Of a stretch of DNA of 64,000 bases, positions 54,711 through 63,789 are shown in pieces. The DNA is from Acidovorax sp. KKS102 (GTDB taxonomy: Bacteria > Pseudomonadota > Gammaproteobacteria > Burkholderiales > Burkholderiaceae_C): contig NC_018708.1 in assembly GCF_000302535.1 (NCBI RefSeq), positions 4,526,001-4,590,000 of the forward strand, written 5' to 3'. Both the position numbers and the translations under genes were made by a program. How positions within the stretch are numbered: position 1 is the stretch's first letter; each line of letters begins with the position of its first letter. The notes below the pieces were generated by a model that had not been told where the DNA came from, searched no databases, and saw only the letters and a list, made by a program, of their open reading frames with translations.

Positions 54711-55586
54711 ATGCACCAACGCCCGTTCCAGCAAGTCGATGTATTCACCGCCACACCCTACCGTGGCAACCCTCTTGCCGTGGTGCTGGACGGCTCCGGC
54801 CTCAGCACCAAAGCCATGCAGGACTTCACCAACTGGACCAACCTGTCCGAAGCCACCTTCCTGCTGCCCCCCACCCCGGAAGGGCGCGCCGCCGGTGCCG
54901 ACTACCGCGTGCGCATCTTCTGCCCCGGGCGCGAACTGCCTTTTGCAGGCCACCCCACGCTGGGCAGCTGCCACGCTTGGCTCCAAGCCGGCGGACGGCC
55001 CCAGGTCGCGGGCCAGGTGGTGCAGGAATGTGGCGTGGGCCTGGTCACGCTGCGCCAGGACGGCGAGCGCCTGGCCTTCGCCGCGCCGCCCCTCATCCAA
55101 AGCGGCCCGCTGGCCGAAGATGACGTGGCGCTGATTGCCCGGGGCCTGGGCGTGGCGCGCAGCGACATCCTGCACCACGCCTGGTGCGACAACGGCCCCA
55201 ACTGGCGGGGTGTGATGCTGCGCAGCAGCGAGCAGGTGCTGGCGCTGAAGCCTGACGCCAGCATCCTTGGCCAGCTGGACGTGGGCGTGGTCGGCCCGCG
55301 TGGCAAGGTGGGTGTCATTGGCAGCACCGACGCCGAGGGCATCGCCTTTGAAGTGCGCGCCTTCTTCCCCGGCAACAACGGCCTGGCCGAAGACCCCGTG
55401 ACCGGCAGCCTGAACGCAGCGCTGGCGCAATGGCTCATCGGCGCCGGGCTGGCCCCCGCCCAATATGTGGCCGCCCAAGGCACCTGCCTGGGGCGCGCCG
55501 GGCGGGTGTACGTGCAACAGGACGGCGACACCATCTGGGTCGGCGGCAGCTCGGTCACCTGCATGGCCGGTGAGGTGCTGCTGTGA
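54711..55586 (+). CDS. PhzF-family protein, second of a tandem pair
   Basis: A 291-residue paralogue of the preceding gene (shared QRPF.Q.DVF, GNP.AVVLD, TNLSE.TFL.PPT, RAAGADYR.RIF, ELPFAGHPT.G.CHAWLQAG). Glu47 is conserved; the C-terminus has AEDPVTGSLNAALAQWLIG. The region 54542-54710 between the copies contains no gene. The ATG at 54711 follows AAGGA by 11 bases. The downstream VOC gene overlaps its stop (GTGA). Confidence 0.92.
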   Translation: MHQRPFQQVDVFTATPYRGNPLAVVLDGSGLSTKAMQDFTNWTNLSEATFLLPPTPEGRAAGADYRVRIFCPGRELPFAGHPTLGSCHAWLQAGGRPQVAGQVVQECGVGLVTLRQDGERLAFAAPPLIQSGPLAEDDVALIARGLGVARSDILHHAWCDNGPNWRGVMLRSSEQVLALKPDASILGQLDVGVVGPRGKVGVIGSTDAEGIAFEVRAFFPGNNGLAEDPVTGSLNAALAQWLIGAGLAPAQYVAAQGTCLGRAGRVYVQQDGDTIWVGGSSVTCMAGEVLL

Positions 55587-56302
55587 CCGCCACCTCCACC
55601 CAGCAACCCGCCTGCGTGGACCACCTGGTCGTGCTGGCGGCCGACCTGGCCAGCGGTGTGGCCTGGTGCGAACGCACGCTGGGCGTCACTCCCACGGCGG
55701 GCGGCGAACACCCGCTGATGGGCACGCACAACCGCATCTTCAACGTCGCAAGCCCCACGCATCCGCGCGCCTACCTGGAGATCATTGCTATCAACCCAGG
55801 AGCATCCAAGGCAATATCCACCAACGCAAGACGCTGGTTTGACATGGATGACGCCAATTTGCAGGCCCAGGTGGCCCAACACGGCCCCCAGCTCATCCAC
55901 TGGGTGGCGAGCGTGCCCGACGTGGAGGCCGCGTGCACCGCGTTGTCGGCGCTGGACATGGATCGCGGCGCCGTCATCACCGCCAGCCGCCCCACGCCCC
56001 ATGGCCTGCTGCAGTGGCAGATCACCGTGCGGGACGACGGCCTGCGCCTGATGGACGGATGCCTGCCCACCCTCATCCAGTGGGGCGCCGTGCACCCCTG
56101 CGACAGCCTGCCCGCGAGCGGCGTGCAGCTGGAACAACTCGCACTGCAGCACCTGCAAGCCGCCACATTGCAGGTCGCGTGCACCGCCGTGGGTGTCGCC
56201 ACCTCCGTCCTCGTCACGCCGGGCGCCGCTCCGCGCCTCAGTGCCCAACTCTCCACGCCACGGGGCCCCGTCACCCTCACTTCGCTCACCCCCCAGGAGT
56301 AA
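55583..56302 (+). CDS. VOC/glyoxalase-like domain protein
   Basis: A 239-residue protein with a glyoxalase-like fold beginning VDHLVVLAADLASGVAWCERTLGV and containing MGTHNRIFNV and AYLEIIAINPG, the pattern of the large Glyoxalase_3-type family. Start is GTG overlapping the PhzF stop. Possible metal ligands include the His of VDHL and Glu of LEII. Function unknown; it is co-transcribed with the PhzF pair and a second LysE exporter. Confidence 0.85.
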   Translation: MTATSTQQPACVDHLVVLAADLASGVAWCERTLGVTPTAGGEHPLMGTHNRIFNVASPTHPRAYLEIIAINPGASKAISTNARRWFDMDDANLQAQVAQHGPQLIHWVASVPDVEAACTALSALDMDRGAVITASRPTPHGLLQWQITVRDDGLRLMDGCLPTLIQWGAVHPCDSLPASGVQLEQLALQHLQAATLQVACTAVGVATSVLVTPGAAPRLSAQLSTPRGPVTLTSLTPQE

Positions 56303-56308
56303 ACCGCC

Positions 56309-56950
56309 ATGCTGTTTTCGTTGCAGGAATTGCTGTTCTTCGCGCTCGCCGCCCTCGTGCTGGTACTCACGCCGGGACCCAACATGGTGTACTGCGTCTC
56401 GCGCAGCCTCACCCAGGGGCCGCGTGCCGGGCTCATTTCGCTGACGGGGGTGGTGCTGGGTTTTGTCGCGCACCTGCTGGCAGCGGCACTGGGCCTCACC
56501 GCGCTGCTGGCGGCCGTGCCGCTGGCGTTTGACGCCATCCGCTACGTCGGTGCTGCCTATCTGCTGTGGATGGCCTGGCAGGCCGTCAAACCGGGGGGCG
56601 TCGCGCCGTTTGAAGCGCGCAACCTGCCGCACGACCGCCCACGCACGCTGTTCCTCATGGGCTTCATGACCAACCTGCTGAATCCCAAGGTGGCCATGTT
56701 CTACCTGTCGTTCTTCCCCCAGTTTCTGCACCCCGAGCGCGGCCAGTTGCTGCTGCAAAGCCTGACGCTGGGCGCCGTGCAGATCGGCACCAGTGCCGCC
56801 GTGAACGCCCTGCTGGTGCTGGGCGCCGCCCGCGTGGCGCTGTTCCTCAACCGCAACGCTGCCTGGATGCGTGCGCAGCGCTACTTCATGGGCACCGTGC
56901 TCGGTCTGCTCGCCCTCAAACTGTTGACTGAAAAGAAAGCCGCCGCATGA
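56309..56950 (+). CDS. LysE/RhtB-family exporter, second copy
   Basis: A 213-residue membrane protein with LysE signature LTPGPNMVYCVSRSLTQGPRAGLISLTGVVLG (about 22-53) and FLMGFMTNLLNPKVAMFYLSFFPQFL. It is only distantly similar to the exporter at 49872, so it is not a recent duplicate. It overlaps the dehydratase start by 4 bp. Confidence 0.92.
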   Translation: MLFSLQELLFFALAALVLVLTPGPNMVYCVSRSLTQGPRAGLISLTGVVLGFVAHLLAAALGLTALLAAVPLAFDAIRYVGAAYLLWMAWQAVKPGGVAPFEARNLPHDRPRTLFLMGFMTNLLNPKVAMFYLSFFPQFLHPERGQLLLQSLTLGAVQIGTSAAVNALLVLGAARVALFLNRNAAWMRAQRYFMGTVLGLLALKLLTEKKAAA

Positions 56951-57930
56951 ACACCCGCCTCGACCCCACCGCCCTGCTGCCCACCCTGGCCGACATCGAA
57001 GCCGCTGCCGAGGTGGTGTACCGCGACTTCGCCGCCACGCCCCAGTACCGCTGGGGCCTGCTCAGCCAGCGCCTGGGAACCGACTGCTGGCTCAAGCACG
57101 AGAACCACACGCCCGTGGGCGCGTTCAAGATCCGGGGCGGCCTGACCTACTTTGACCAGCTCGCCCAGCGCGGCGCGCTGCCCCAAGAGGTCATCAGCGC
57201 CACACGCGGCAACCACGGCCAAAGCATGGGCTGGGCCGCGCGCCGCCACGGCGTGGCCTGCACCATCGTCGTGCCGCGCGGCAACTCGGTGGAGAAGAAC
57301 GCCGCCATGCGCGCGCTGGGCGTCACGCTCATCGAACACGGCGACGACTTTCAGGAGGCGCGCGAACACGCCATGCAGCTCGCGGCCCAGCGCGGCGCCC
57401 ACATGGTGCCCAGCTTCCACCCCGACCTGCTGCGCGGGGTGAGCACCTACTGGTGGGAGTTTTTGCGCGCCGTGCCCCAGCTCGACGTGGTGTACGTGCC
57501 CATCGGCCAGGGTTCGGGCGCGTGCTCGGCCATCGCCGCCAAGCTCGCGCTGCAGCACCCCGTGCGCGTGGTCGGCGTGGTCAGCAGCCACGCCACCACC
57601 TATGCCGATTCGCTGGCCGCTGGCCATGTGGTCGAAGCACCGGTGACCACCCAGCTCGCCGACGGCATGGCCTGCCGCGTGGCCGACGCCGAGGCTCTGG
57701 CCGTGATGGCGCCACACATCGACCACATCGTGCAGGTGAGCGACGCCGAAGTGGCCGCCGCCATGCGCGCGATCTTTACCGACACCCACAACGTGGCGGA
57801 GGGTGCGGGCGCCGCCGCACTGGCAGCAGCGCTGCAGGAACGCGACCAGCTACCGGGTTTGCACGTGGGCCTGGCGTTGACGGGCGGCAACGTGGATGCG
57901 CCCATGTTCGGCAACGTTCTGGCGGGCTGA
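56947..57930 (+). CDS. Threonine/serine dehydratase-like PLP enzyme
   Basis: A 327-residue fold-type II PLP enzyme. The Schiff-base lysine is in VGAFKIRGG, the substrate loop is TRGNHGQSMGWAA, and the phosphate-binding loop is GQGSGACSAI; LTGGN lies near the C-terminus. No C-terminal ACT regulatory domain is present, so it is the catabolic or racemase-like short form. It ends the operon-like run that starts at 49872. Confidence 0.92.
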   Translation: MNTRLDPTALLPTLADIEAAAEVVYRDFAATPQYRWGLLSQRLGTDCWLKHENHTPVGAFKIRGGLTYFDQLAQRGALPQEVISATRGNHGQSMGWAARRHGVACTIVVPRGNSVEKNAAMRALGVTLIEHGDDFQEAREHAMQLAAQRGAHMVPSFHPDLLRGVSTYWWEFLRAVPQLDVVYVPIGQGSGACSAIAAKLALQHPVRVVGVVSSHATTYADSLAAGHVVEAPVTTQLADGMACRVADAEALAVMAPHIDHIVQVSDAEVAAAMRAIFTDTHNVAEGAGAAALAAALQERDQLPGLHVGLALTGGNVDAPMFGNVLAG

Positions 57931-58027
57931 AGCCCTTGCAGATTTAACCGAAAAAAGCTACACATTTAATAGCATCGGTCGCTTTTGCGACAAACGCCTG
58001 CGGCGGGTTCTGATCACAATCCGCCGG

Positions 58028-58699
58028 ATGGGAACTCTCTACCTCGTGCGCCACGGCCAGGCCTCGTTTGGCGCGGAAGACTACGACCAGCTCAGCGCGC
58101 TGGGCCGCCAGCAGGCAGTGCGCCTGGGCGAACACTGGCGCGCACGCGGCTTGGGGTTTGACGCCGTCATCACCGGCACGTTGCGCCGCCACACACAGAC
58201 GCTGGAAGGCATTGCCGAGGGCCTGCAGACCACGCCCAATGCGCTGCAGTTGCCAGGCCTCAACGAATACGACAGCCACGCGCTGATCGCCGCCATCCAC
58301 CCCCAGCCCCTGGGCCCGGCCGACACGCCCGAGCGCTACCGCGCGCACTTCCGCATCCTGTGCGACGCGCTGGCGCAGTGGATGGCAGGTGTCATCAGCC
58401 CCCAGGGCATGCCCAGCTGGAACGAATTTTCGGCCGGTGTGCGCAGCGCGCTGGACCATGTGCGCCACCACCACGCAGGCCAGAACGTGCTGCTGGTGAG
58501 CAGCGGCGGCCCCATCTCCACCGCTGTGGGCGAAGTGCTGGGCACGGCGCCCGAGGTCACCATTGCGCTGAACATGCGCATCCGCAACAGCGCGGTGACG
58601 GAGTTCTCCATCTCGCCCAAGCGATTGATGCTGCAGACCTTCAACACGCTGCCGCACCTCAATGAGCTGGAGCATGCGCAGTGGGTCACGCACGCCTGA
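58028..58699 (+). CDS. Histidine phosphatase superfamily protein
   Basis: A 223-residue protein starting MGTLYLVRHGQASFG, with the catalytic RHG (His9) and further phosphate-pocket residues in TGTLRRHTQTLEGIAEGL. The second His of the family, usually in a VSHGG context, appears as LLVSSGGPISTAVG, i.e. Ser replaces His, so activity may be altered. The ATG at 58028 is used because RHG enzymes start close to this motif. The upstream 97 bp is AT-rich and includes a faint dispersed-repeat match. It converges with the hydrolase 4 bp away. Confidence 0.88.
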   Translation: MGTLYLVRHGQASFGAEDYDQLSALGRQQAVRLGEHWRARGLGFDAVITGTLRRHTQTLEGIAEGLQTTPNALQLPGLNEYDSHALIAAIHPQPLGPADTPERYRAHFRILCDALAQWMAGVISPQGMPSWNEFSAGVRSALDHVRHHHAGQNVLLVSSGGPISTAVGEVLGTAPEVTIALNMRIRNSAVTEFSISPKRLMLQTFNTLPHLNELEHAQWVTHA

Positions 58700-58703
58700 G
58701 CTA

Positions 58704-59627
58704 TCAGTTTGACTTAAACAGCGGATCACTCCGAACCAATTCAACCTCCTCCAGACAAGCCGCCATCACCCCAGGGTCAAACGCCATCTGCACATGCGCC
58801 ACCCCTTCCACCAACCGGTGTTCCGCCCCCGCTAACGCCGCTGTAGTCGCCGGAAACACGATGTTGTCGCAGTTCGAATACCAGCAGGTAAACAACGCCG
58901 CCCGCCCCGCAGGCTCCGCCCGCTGCAACGCCACCACCCAGTCCCCCGCCAAGCTCATCTGCCGCCCATTCACCGCGCGACTGAAACGCCCCAGCCACGT
59001 GCCCCCATGCGGTGTGCCCAACGTCAACACCCGGTGCACCCGCCCATCCGCCTGGTGCGCCCGCAACCACGCCCGCGCCGCCAAGCCCCCCATGCTGTGG
59101 CACAACAACACCGGCGCCTGCCCCGTGGCCGCCGTCACCTTGCGCACAGCGTCTTCAATGATGTCCGCGTACTCGTCAATCGAGCCCATCACCGGCTCCA
59201 GATTGACCGCGACATAGGCATGCCCCCGCGCCTGCAGCTGCGCAAACCACGGCAGCCACAAACCCCGGTTGCACATGAAGCCGTGCACCAGCACCACGCC
59301 GCGTTTTCCGGTCGGCTGCGCAGGCAGCCAGTCGGGCACGGACTGGTGGCGAAACGGCTGGCGCCAGCAGAAGACCAGCAGCGCCACCCACACCTCGGCC
59401 CACCAGGCACCCACCACCTGCGACAGGCGGGCACGGGGCGCAGCGTCGGTACGGTTGGTGAAATGCATCAGCACAAACTCCACCGCCATCACCACCAGGT
59501 AAATGCTGAGCGGCACCAGTGCCACAAGCACAGCACGCAACGGTGAATGGGGCCATTGCCACACCAGCCAGGCGGCCATGGCCAGCAGGATGCACAGGAG
59601 AAGGATTCGTTGCCAGCGCGCGATCAT
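58704..59627 (-). CDS. Membrane-anchored alpha/beta hydrolase (lipase-like)
   Basis: A 307-residue protein. The N-terminal 90 residues hold two or three hydrophobic helices (LLLCILLAMAAWLVW; LVALVPLSIYLVVMAVEFVLM). The hydrolase domain starts GVVLVHGFMCNRGLWLPW and has the nucleophile Ser in LCHSMGG (the first Gly of GxSxG is Cys). A likely C-terminal His is in GVAHVQMAFDP. The ATG at 59627 is chosen; the frame is open further upstream without support. Substrate unknown. Confidence 0.88.
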   Translation of the reverse strand: MIARWQRILLLCILLAMAAWLVWQWPHSPLRAVLVALVPLSIYLVVMAVEFVLMHFTNRTDAAPRARLSQVVGAWWAEVWVALLVFCWRQPFRHQSVPDWLPAQPTGKRGVVLVHGFMCNRGLWLPWFAQLQARGHAYVAVNLEPVMGSIDEYADIIEDAVRKVTAATGQAPVLLCHSMGGLAARAWLRAHQADGRVHRVLTLGTPHGGTWLGRFSRAVNGRQMSLAGDWVVALQRAEPAGRAALFTCWYSNCDNIVFPATTAALAGAEHRLVEGVAHVQMAFDPGVMAACLEEVELVRSDPLFKSN

Positions 59628-59724
59628 GGTGGTAAGGGCAAATGTTGTAATCGACCAGCCGCATTGTGCGGTCTGACCACCGCCCGACACCGCACCCCGC
59701 AGAACGCTGAAAGGACCCCACCCC

Positions 59725-60468
59725 ATGGATGCCGCCCAGACCATCCGCGACTGCATCGCCGACGTGACCGCCCTGCGCCTGCACCGCACAGGCGACCCGG
59801 CATTGGGGGCGGCGGTGGGCAGCGTCAAAAGCCTGCAGGCGCGGCGCTTTCGGGGCACCTATGCGGACCTGATGGACTCGCCTGCGTTCGGTCCCGCAGC
59901 GCGCTTTTTTCTGGAAGAGCTGTACAGCGACACCGACTACACCGACCGCGACCAGCAGTTTGGCCGCATCGCGGGCACGCTGCAGACCATGTTCCCCCAG
60001 CCGGTCGTCAACGCGGCCGTGGCCCTGGCCGTGCTGCACGCGCAGACAGAGGAGCTGGACCAGGACATGGGCCGCGCCTGGCTTGTGCAGGGGGCCGACG
60101 CGGCCAACAACGCCGCCCGCTACACCGCCGCGTGGCGCACCGTGGGCCAGCGCCATGCGCGCCAGCAGCAGTTACAGCGCGTGCTGGCCATGGGCAATGA
60201 CCTGGCGCGCCTCACGCGCACGCCCGGGCTGCGGATGATGCTGCGCATGATGCGCGGCCCGGCCAACGCGGCGGGCATGGGCGCGCTGCAGAAGTTTCTG
60301 GAGGCCGGGTTTGACACCTTCGGCCAGCTCGCACGCCAGCGCGGCGGGGTGGAGCAGTTTCTGGCCACCATCGAGCAGCGCGAGCGGGCGCTGATGGATT
60401 TGCTCTTCGATGCCGACCCTGTCACCTGCGGGACCCAGCTTAACCACACACTAGGACAAGCCCGATAG
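59725..60468 (+). CDS. Conserved hypothetical protein (FFLEELY motif)
   Basis: A 247-residue soluble, mainly helical protein. The segment ARFFLEELYSDTDYTDRDQQFGRI is distinctive and looks conserved-protein-like, but I do not recall an assigned function. There is no signal peptide. It lies 72 bp upstream of the acyl-CoA ligase, possibly in the same transcript, and 97 bp from the divergent hydrolase. Confidence 0.8.
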   Translation: MDAAQTIRDCIADVTALRLHRTGDPALGAAVGSVKSLQARRFRGTYADLMDSPAFGPAARFFLEELYSDTDYTDRDQQFGRIAGTLQTMFPQPVVNAAVALAVLHAQTEELDQDMGRAWLVQGADAANNAARYTAAWRTVGQRHARQQQLQRVLAMGNDLARLTRTPGLRMMLRMMRGPANAAGMGALQKFLEAGFDTFGQLARQRGGVEQFLATIEQRERALMDLLFDADPVTCGTQLNHTLGQAR

Positions 60469-60540
60469 CCCGCAACGCGCCCGCCTTCCACAATCTGTGC
60501 CCACCTATCAACGGCATTTGGCACCGAAGGAATCAAGCGC

Positions 60541-62223
60541 ATGGAAAAGATCTGGCTCAAGAGCTACCCCCCGGGCGTCCCGCACGACGTGAAGCCCGAG
60601 CAATACCGCTCTGTGGCCCACCTGCTGGAAGAGTCGTTCCGCAAACACGCATCGAGCCCGTTCTCGGTCTGCATGGACCAGTGGATGACCTATGGCGAGC
60701 TGGAGCGCCGCTCGGCCGCGCTGGGCGCCTATCTGCAGAGCCTGGGGCTGGAGCCCGGCGCGCGCGTGGCCATCATGCTGCCCAACATCCCGCAGTTTGG
60801 CGTGACCATGGCCGCCGTGCTGCGCGCGGGCTACACCTGCGTGAACGTAAACCCGCTGTACACCGCGCGCGAGCTGGAGCACCAGCTCAAGGACTCGGGC
60901 GCCACGGCCATCGTGATCCTGGAGAACTTTGCCCACACGCTGGCCGAGGTCGTGGACCACACCGCCGTCAAGCATGTGGTGATGGCGTCCATGGGCGACC
61001 TGCTGGGCTTCTGGTTTGGCAAATGGATCACCTTTGCCGTGCGCCACCTGGCCAAGATGGTGCCTGCGTATGACCTGCCGCTGTCCAATGGGCGCAAGGT
61101 GGTTACGTTCAAGAAGGCGCTGTCGCTGGGCGAGCACAAGTCGCTCGCACCCAGCCAGGCCACGCTGGATTCGATTGCCTTTCTGCAGTACACCGGTGGC
61201 ACCACGGGCCTGTCGAAAGGCGCGGTGCTCACCCACCGCAACATCGTGGCCGCCACGCTGCAGGCCGAGGCCTGGTTCACGCCCGCGCTGTCCAAGGTGG
61301 GTGACCTCTCCAAGGCCAACAGCATTGCCGCGCTGCCGCTGTACCACATCTTCGCGCTCACGCTGTGCCTGCTGGCCATCCGCCAGGGCTCCAGCCTCAC
61401 GCTCATCCCCAACCCGCGCGACATTCCCAAGTTCATCGCCGAACTGAAGAAGCGCCCCTTCCACATGCTGCCTGCGGTGAACACGCTGTTCAACGCGCTG
61501 CTGCAAAACCCGCAGTTCAAGACGCTGGACTTCTCGCACCTGTGCGTGTCGCAGGCCGGGGGCATGGCGGCCAGCGAGGGCACGGCCAAGCAGTGGCAGA
61601 AGGTGACCGGCAGCACCATGATCGAAGGCTGGGGCATGAGCGAGACCTGCGCCATCGGCACCAACAACCCGGTGATCAGCACCACCTTCAGCGGCAACAT
61701 CGGCCTGCCGCTGCCGGGCATCGACATTGCCATCAAGGACGACGAAGGCAACAGCCTGCCCCAGGGCGAGTCGGGCGAGATCTGCATCCGCGGCCCCAAT
61801 GTGATGGTGGGCTACTACAACCAGCCCGAAGAGAACGCCAAGGCCTTCACGCCCGACGGCTTCATGCGCACGGGCGACATCGGCATCATGGACCCGCAGG
61901 GCTACACCCGCATCATCGACCGCAAGAAGGACATGATCCTGGTGAGCGGCTTCAACGTGTTCCCCAACGAGCTGGAGCAGGTCATCAGCCTGTGCCCCGG
62001 CGTGGTCGAATGCGCGGCCATCGGCGTGCCCGACGAAAAGCAGGGCGAGGCCATCAAGGTGTTCATCATCAAGAGCGACCCAGCCCTGACCGAGGACGAA
62101 GTGGCCAACTACTGCCACCAGAACCTCACCGGCTACAAGCGCCCCAAGTACATCGAGTTCCGCGACGAGCTGCCCAAGAGCAATGTGGGCAAGATTCTGC
62201 GCAGGGAACTGCGCAAGGCCTGA
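60541..62223 (+). CDS. fadD: Long-chain-fatty-acid--CoA ligase
   Basis: A 560-residue adenylate-forming enzyme that activates fatty acids to acyl-CoA. The AMP-binding P-loop is in QYTGGTTGLSKGA, the A5-type motif in GWGMSETCAIG, the A7/A8 hinge in RTGDIGIMD and IDRKKDMILVSGFNVFPNE, and the catalytic C-terminal Lys in KSNVGKILRREL. Length matches FadD. An intrinsic terminator follows 52 bp after the stop. Confidence 0.95.
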   Translation: MEKIWLKSYPPGVPHDVKPEQYRSVAHLLEESFRKHASSPFSVCMDQWMTYGELERRSAALGAYLQSLGLEPGARVAIMLPNIPQFGVTMAAVLRAGYTCVNVNPLYTARELEHQLKDSGATAIVILENFAHTLAEVVDHTAVKHVVMASMGDLLGFWFGKWITFAVRHLAKMVPAYDLPLSNGRKVVTFKKALSLGEHKSLAPSQATLDSIAFLQYTGGTTGLSKGAVLTHRNIVAATLQAEAWFTPALSKVGDLSKANSIAALPLYHIFALTLCLLAIRQGSSLTLIPNPRDIPKFIAELKKRPFHMLPAVNTLFNALLQNPQFKTLDFSHLCVSQAGGMAASEGTAKQWQKVTGSTMIEGWGMSETCAIGTNNPVISTTFSGNIGLPLPGIDIAIKDDEGNSLPQGESGEICIRGPNVMVGYYNQPEENAKAFTPDGFMRTGDIGIMDPQGYTRIIDRKKDMILVSGFNVFPNELEQVISLCPGVVECAAIGVPDEKQGEAIKVFIIKSDPALTEDEVANYCHQNLTGYKRPKYIEFRDELPKSNVGKILRRELRKA

Positions 62224-62274
62224 CCTTGTTCATGGGCGCGGCGGCCCGAACGCCGCACCCGGCAACCTCCCCCA

Positions 62275-62297
62275 GGGCGCTTCGGCGCCCTTTTTCT
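62275..62297 (+). terminator. Intrinsic terminator of fadD
   Basis: GGGCGC, tetraloop TTCG, GCGCCC followed directly by TTTTTCTT: a textbook stem and T-run. Confidence 0.93.
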
Positions 62298-62370
62298 TGG
62301 GCGCAAAAACTGCAAACCGCCGGCGTGCTCCAGATCCTCCAATATCGGCATCTCCGGGTTTTTACTGATT

Positions 62371-62396
62371 AGCAAACGTTTGCGCAAACGTTTGCT
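62371..62396. promoter_or_regulatory. Perfect 26-bp palindrome, LacI-family-type operator
   Basis: The sequence contains two GCAAACGTTTGC units overlapping at the central GC, making a perfect 26-bp palindrome. Such AAACGTTT-centred palindromes are classic LacI/GalR-family operators (compare RbsR, CcpA, PurR types). It lies about 300 bp upstream of the binding-protein gene; the cognate regulator is not in the window. Confidence 0.85.
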
Positions 62397-62501
62397 TTCG
62401 TTATCATCCCGATCGCGACAAGGCACCGGGCAGCCGCAGGCGCTCCTTTCTTGCGGAGTCTGCCGGGGGTTTCTCTCCGGGCTGTCGGTCGCCTGAGGGC
62501 G

Positions 62502-62656
62502 ACGCTGAATAAGCCTCCGCGATGCGGCGGGCCCTGGATCGGGATGGGCTGCAAGGCGCAAACCACAGCGATAGCCGTAGCTATCGCGAGGATTTGCGAC
62601 GCTGCAGACCGTGCTGAGCCAGGGATGCGCCGGGCGCGAGAGGCTTGTTCAGCGTT
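62502..62656. repeat. Large imperfect palindromic repeat upstream of the sugar-binding gene
   Basis: The 155-bp element ends in inverted CGCTGAATAAGCCTC and GAGGCTTGTTCAGCG (14/15 matching), and folds throughout into an imperfect hairpin centred on GCGATAGC-CGTA-GCTATCGC (62568-62587). No reading frame. It looks like a MITE- or REP-type dispersed element and lies between the operator and the ribosome-binding site, so it would be in the mRNA leader. Confidence 0.85.
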
Positions 62657-62691
62657 GCCTTTATCCACATTCCAACCTGGAGACAACCCCC

Positions 62692-63645
<954 letters not shown>

Positions 63646-63658
63646 GCCCGGGCGCGGA

Positions 63659-63756
63659 GAACAAAGCTCTTCTGGCGTTGTTGCCGTGTCTTGTCGTACT
63701 TCCAGTACTGCCTGCGACACGGCGCCTAGCCAGAACCGCTTCGCTGAGCTTTGTTC
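63659..63756. repeat. Second palindromic repeat, between binding protein and ATPase genes
   Basis: GAACAAAGCTC (63659-63669) and GAGCTTTGTTC (63746-63756) are perfect 11-bp terminal inverted repeats. Inside, TTCTGGC...CCGTGTC on the left matches GACACGG...GCCAGAA on the right, so the whole 98 bp can fold. No coding potential; another dispersed intergenic element. Confidence 0.8.
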
Positions 63757-63789
63757 ACCGCTGCAAAATTAAAAACTGTACACACTGCC

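Noticed and set aside
55783..55835. AT-richer patch inside the VOC gene resembling the dispersed repeat (GCTATC, GGCAATATCC)
   Set aside because: The order of the shared words differs from the true repeat copies and the encoded protein stays in register with the family, so a repeat insertion is not supported.
54902..56758. Antisense open frame of over 600 codons opposite PhzF, VOC and LysE genes
   Set aside because: Same reasoning; no recognisable domain, and it would cross four real genes.
60508..62118. Antisense open frame opposite the acyl-CoA ligase
   Set aside because: Shadow of fadD; low-complexity, no start context.
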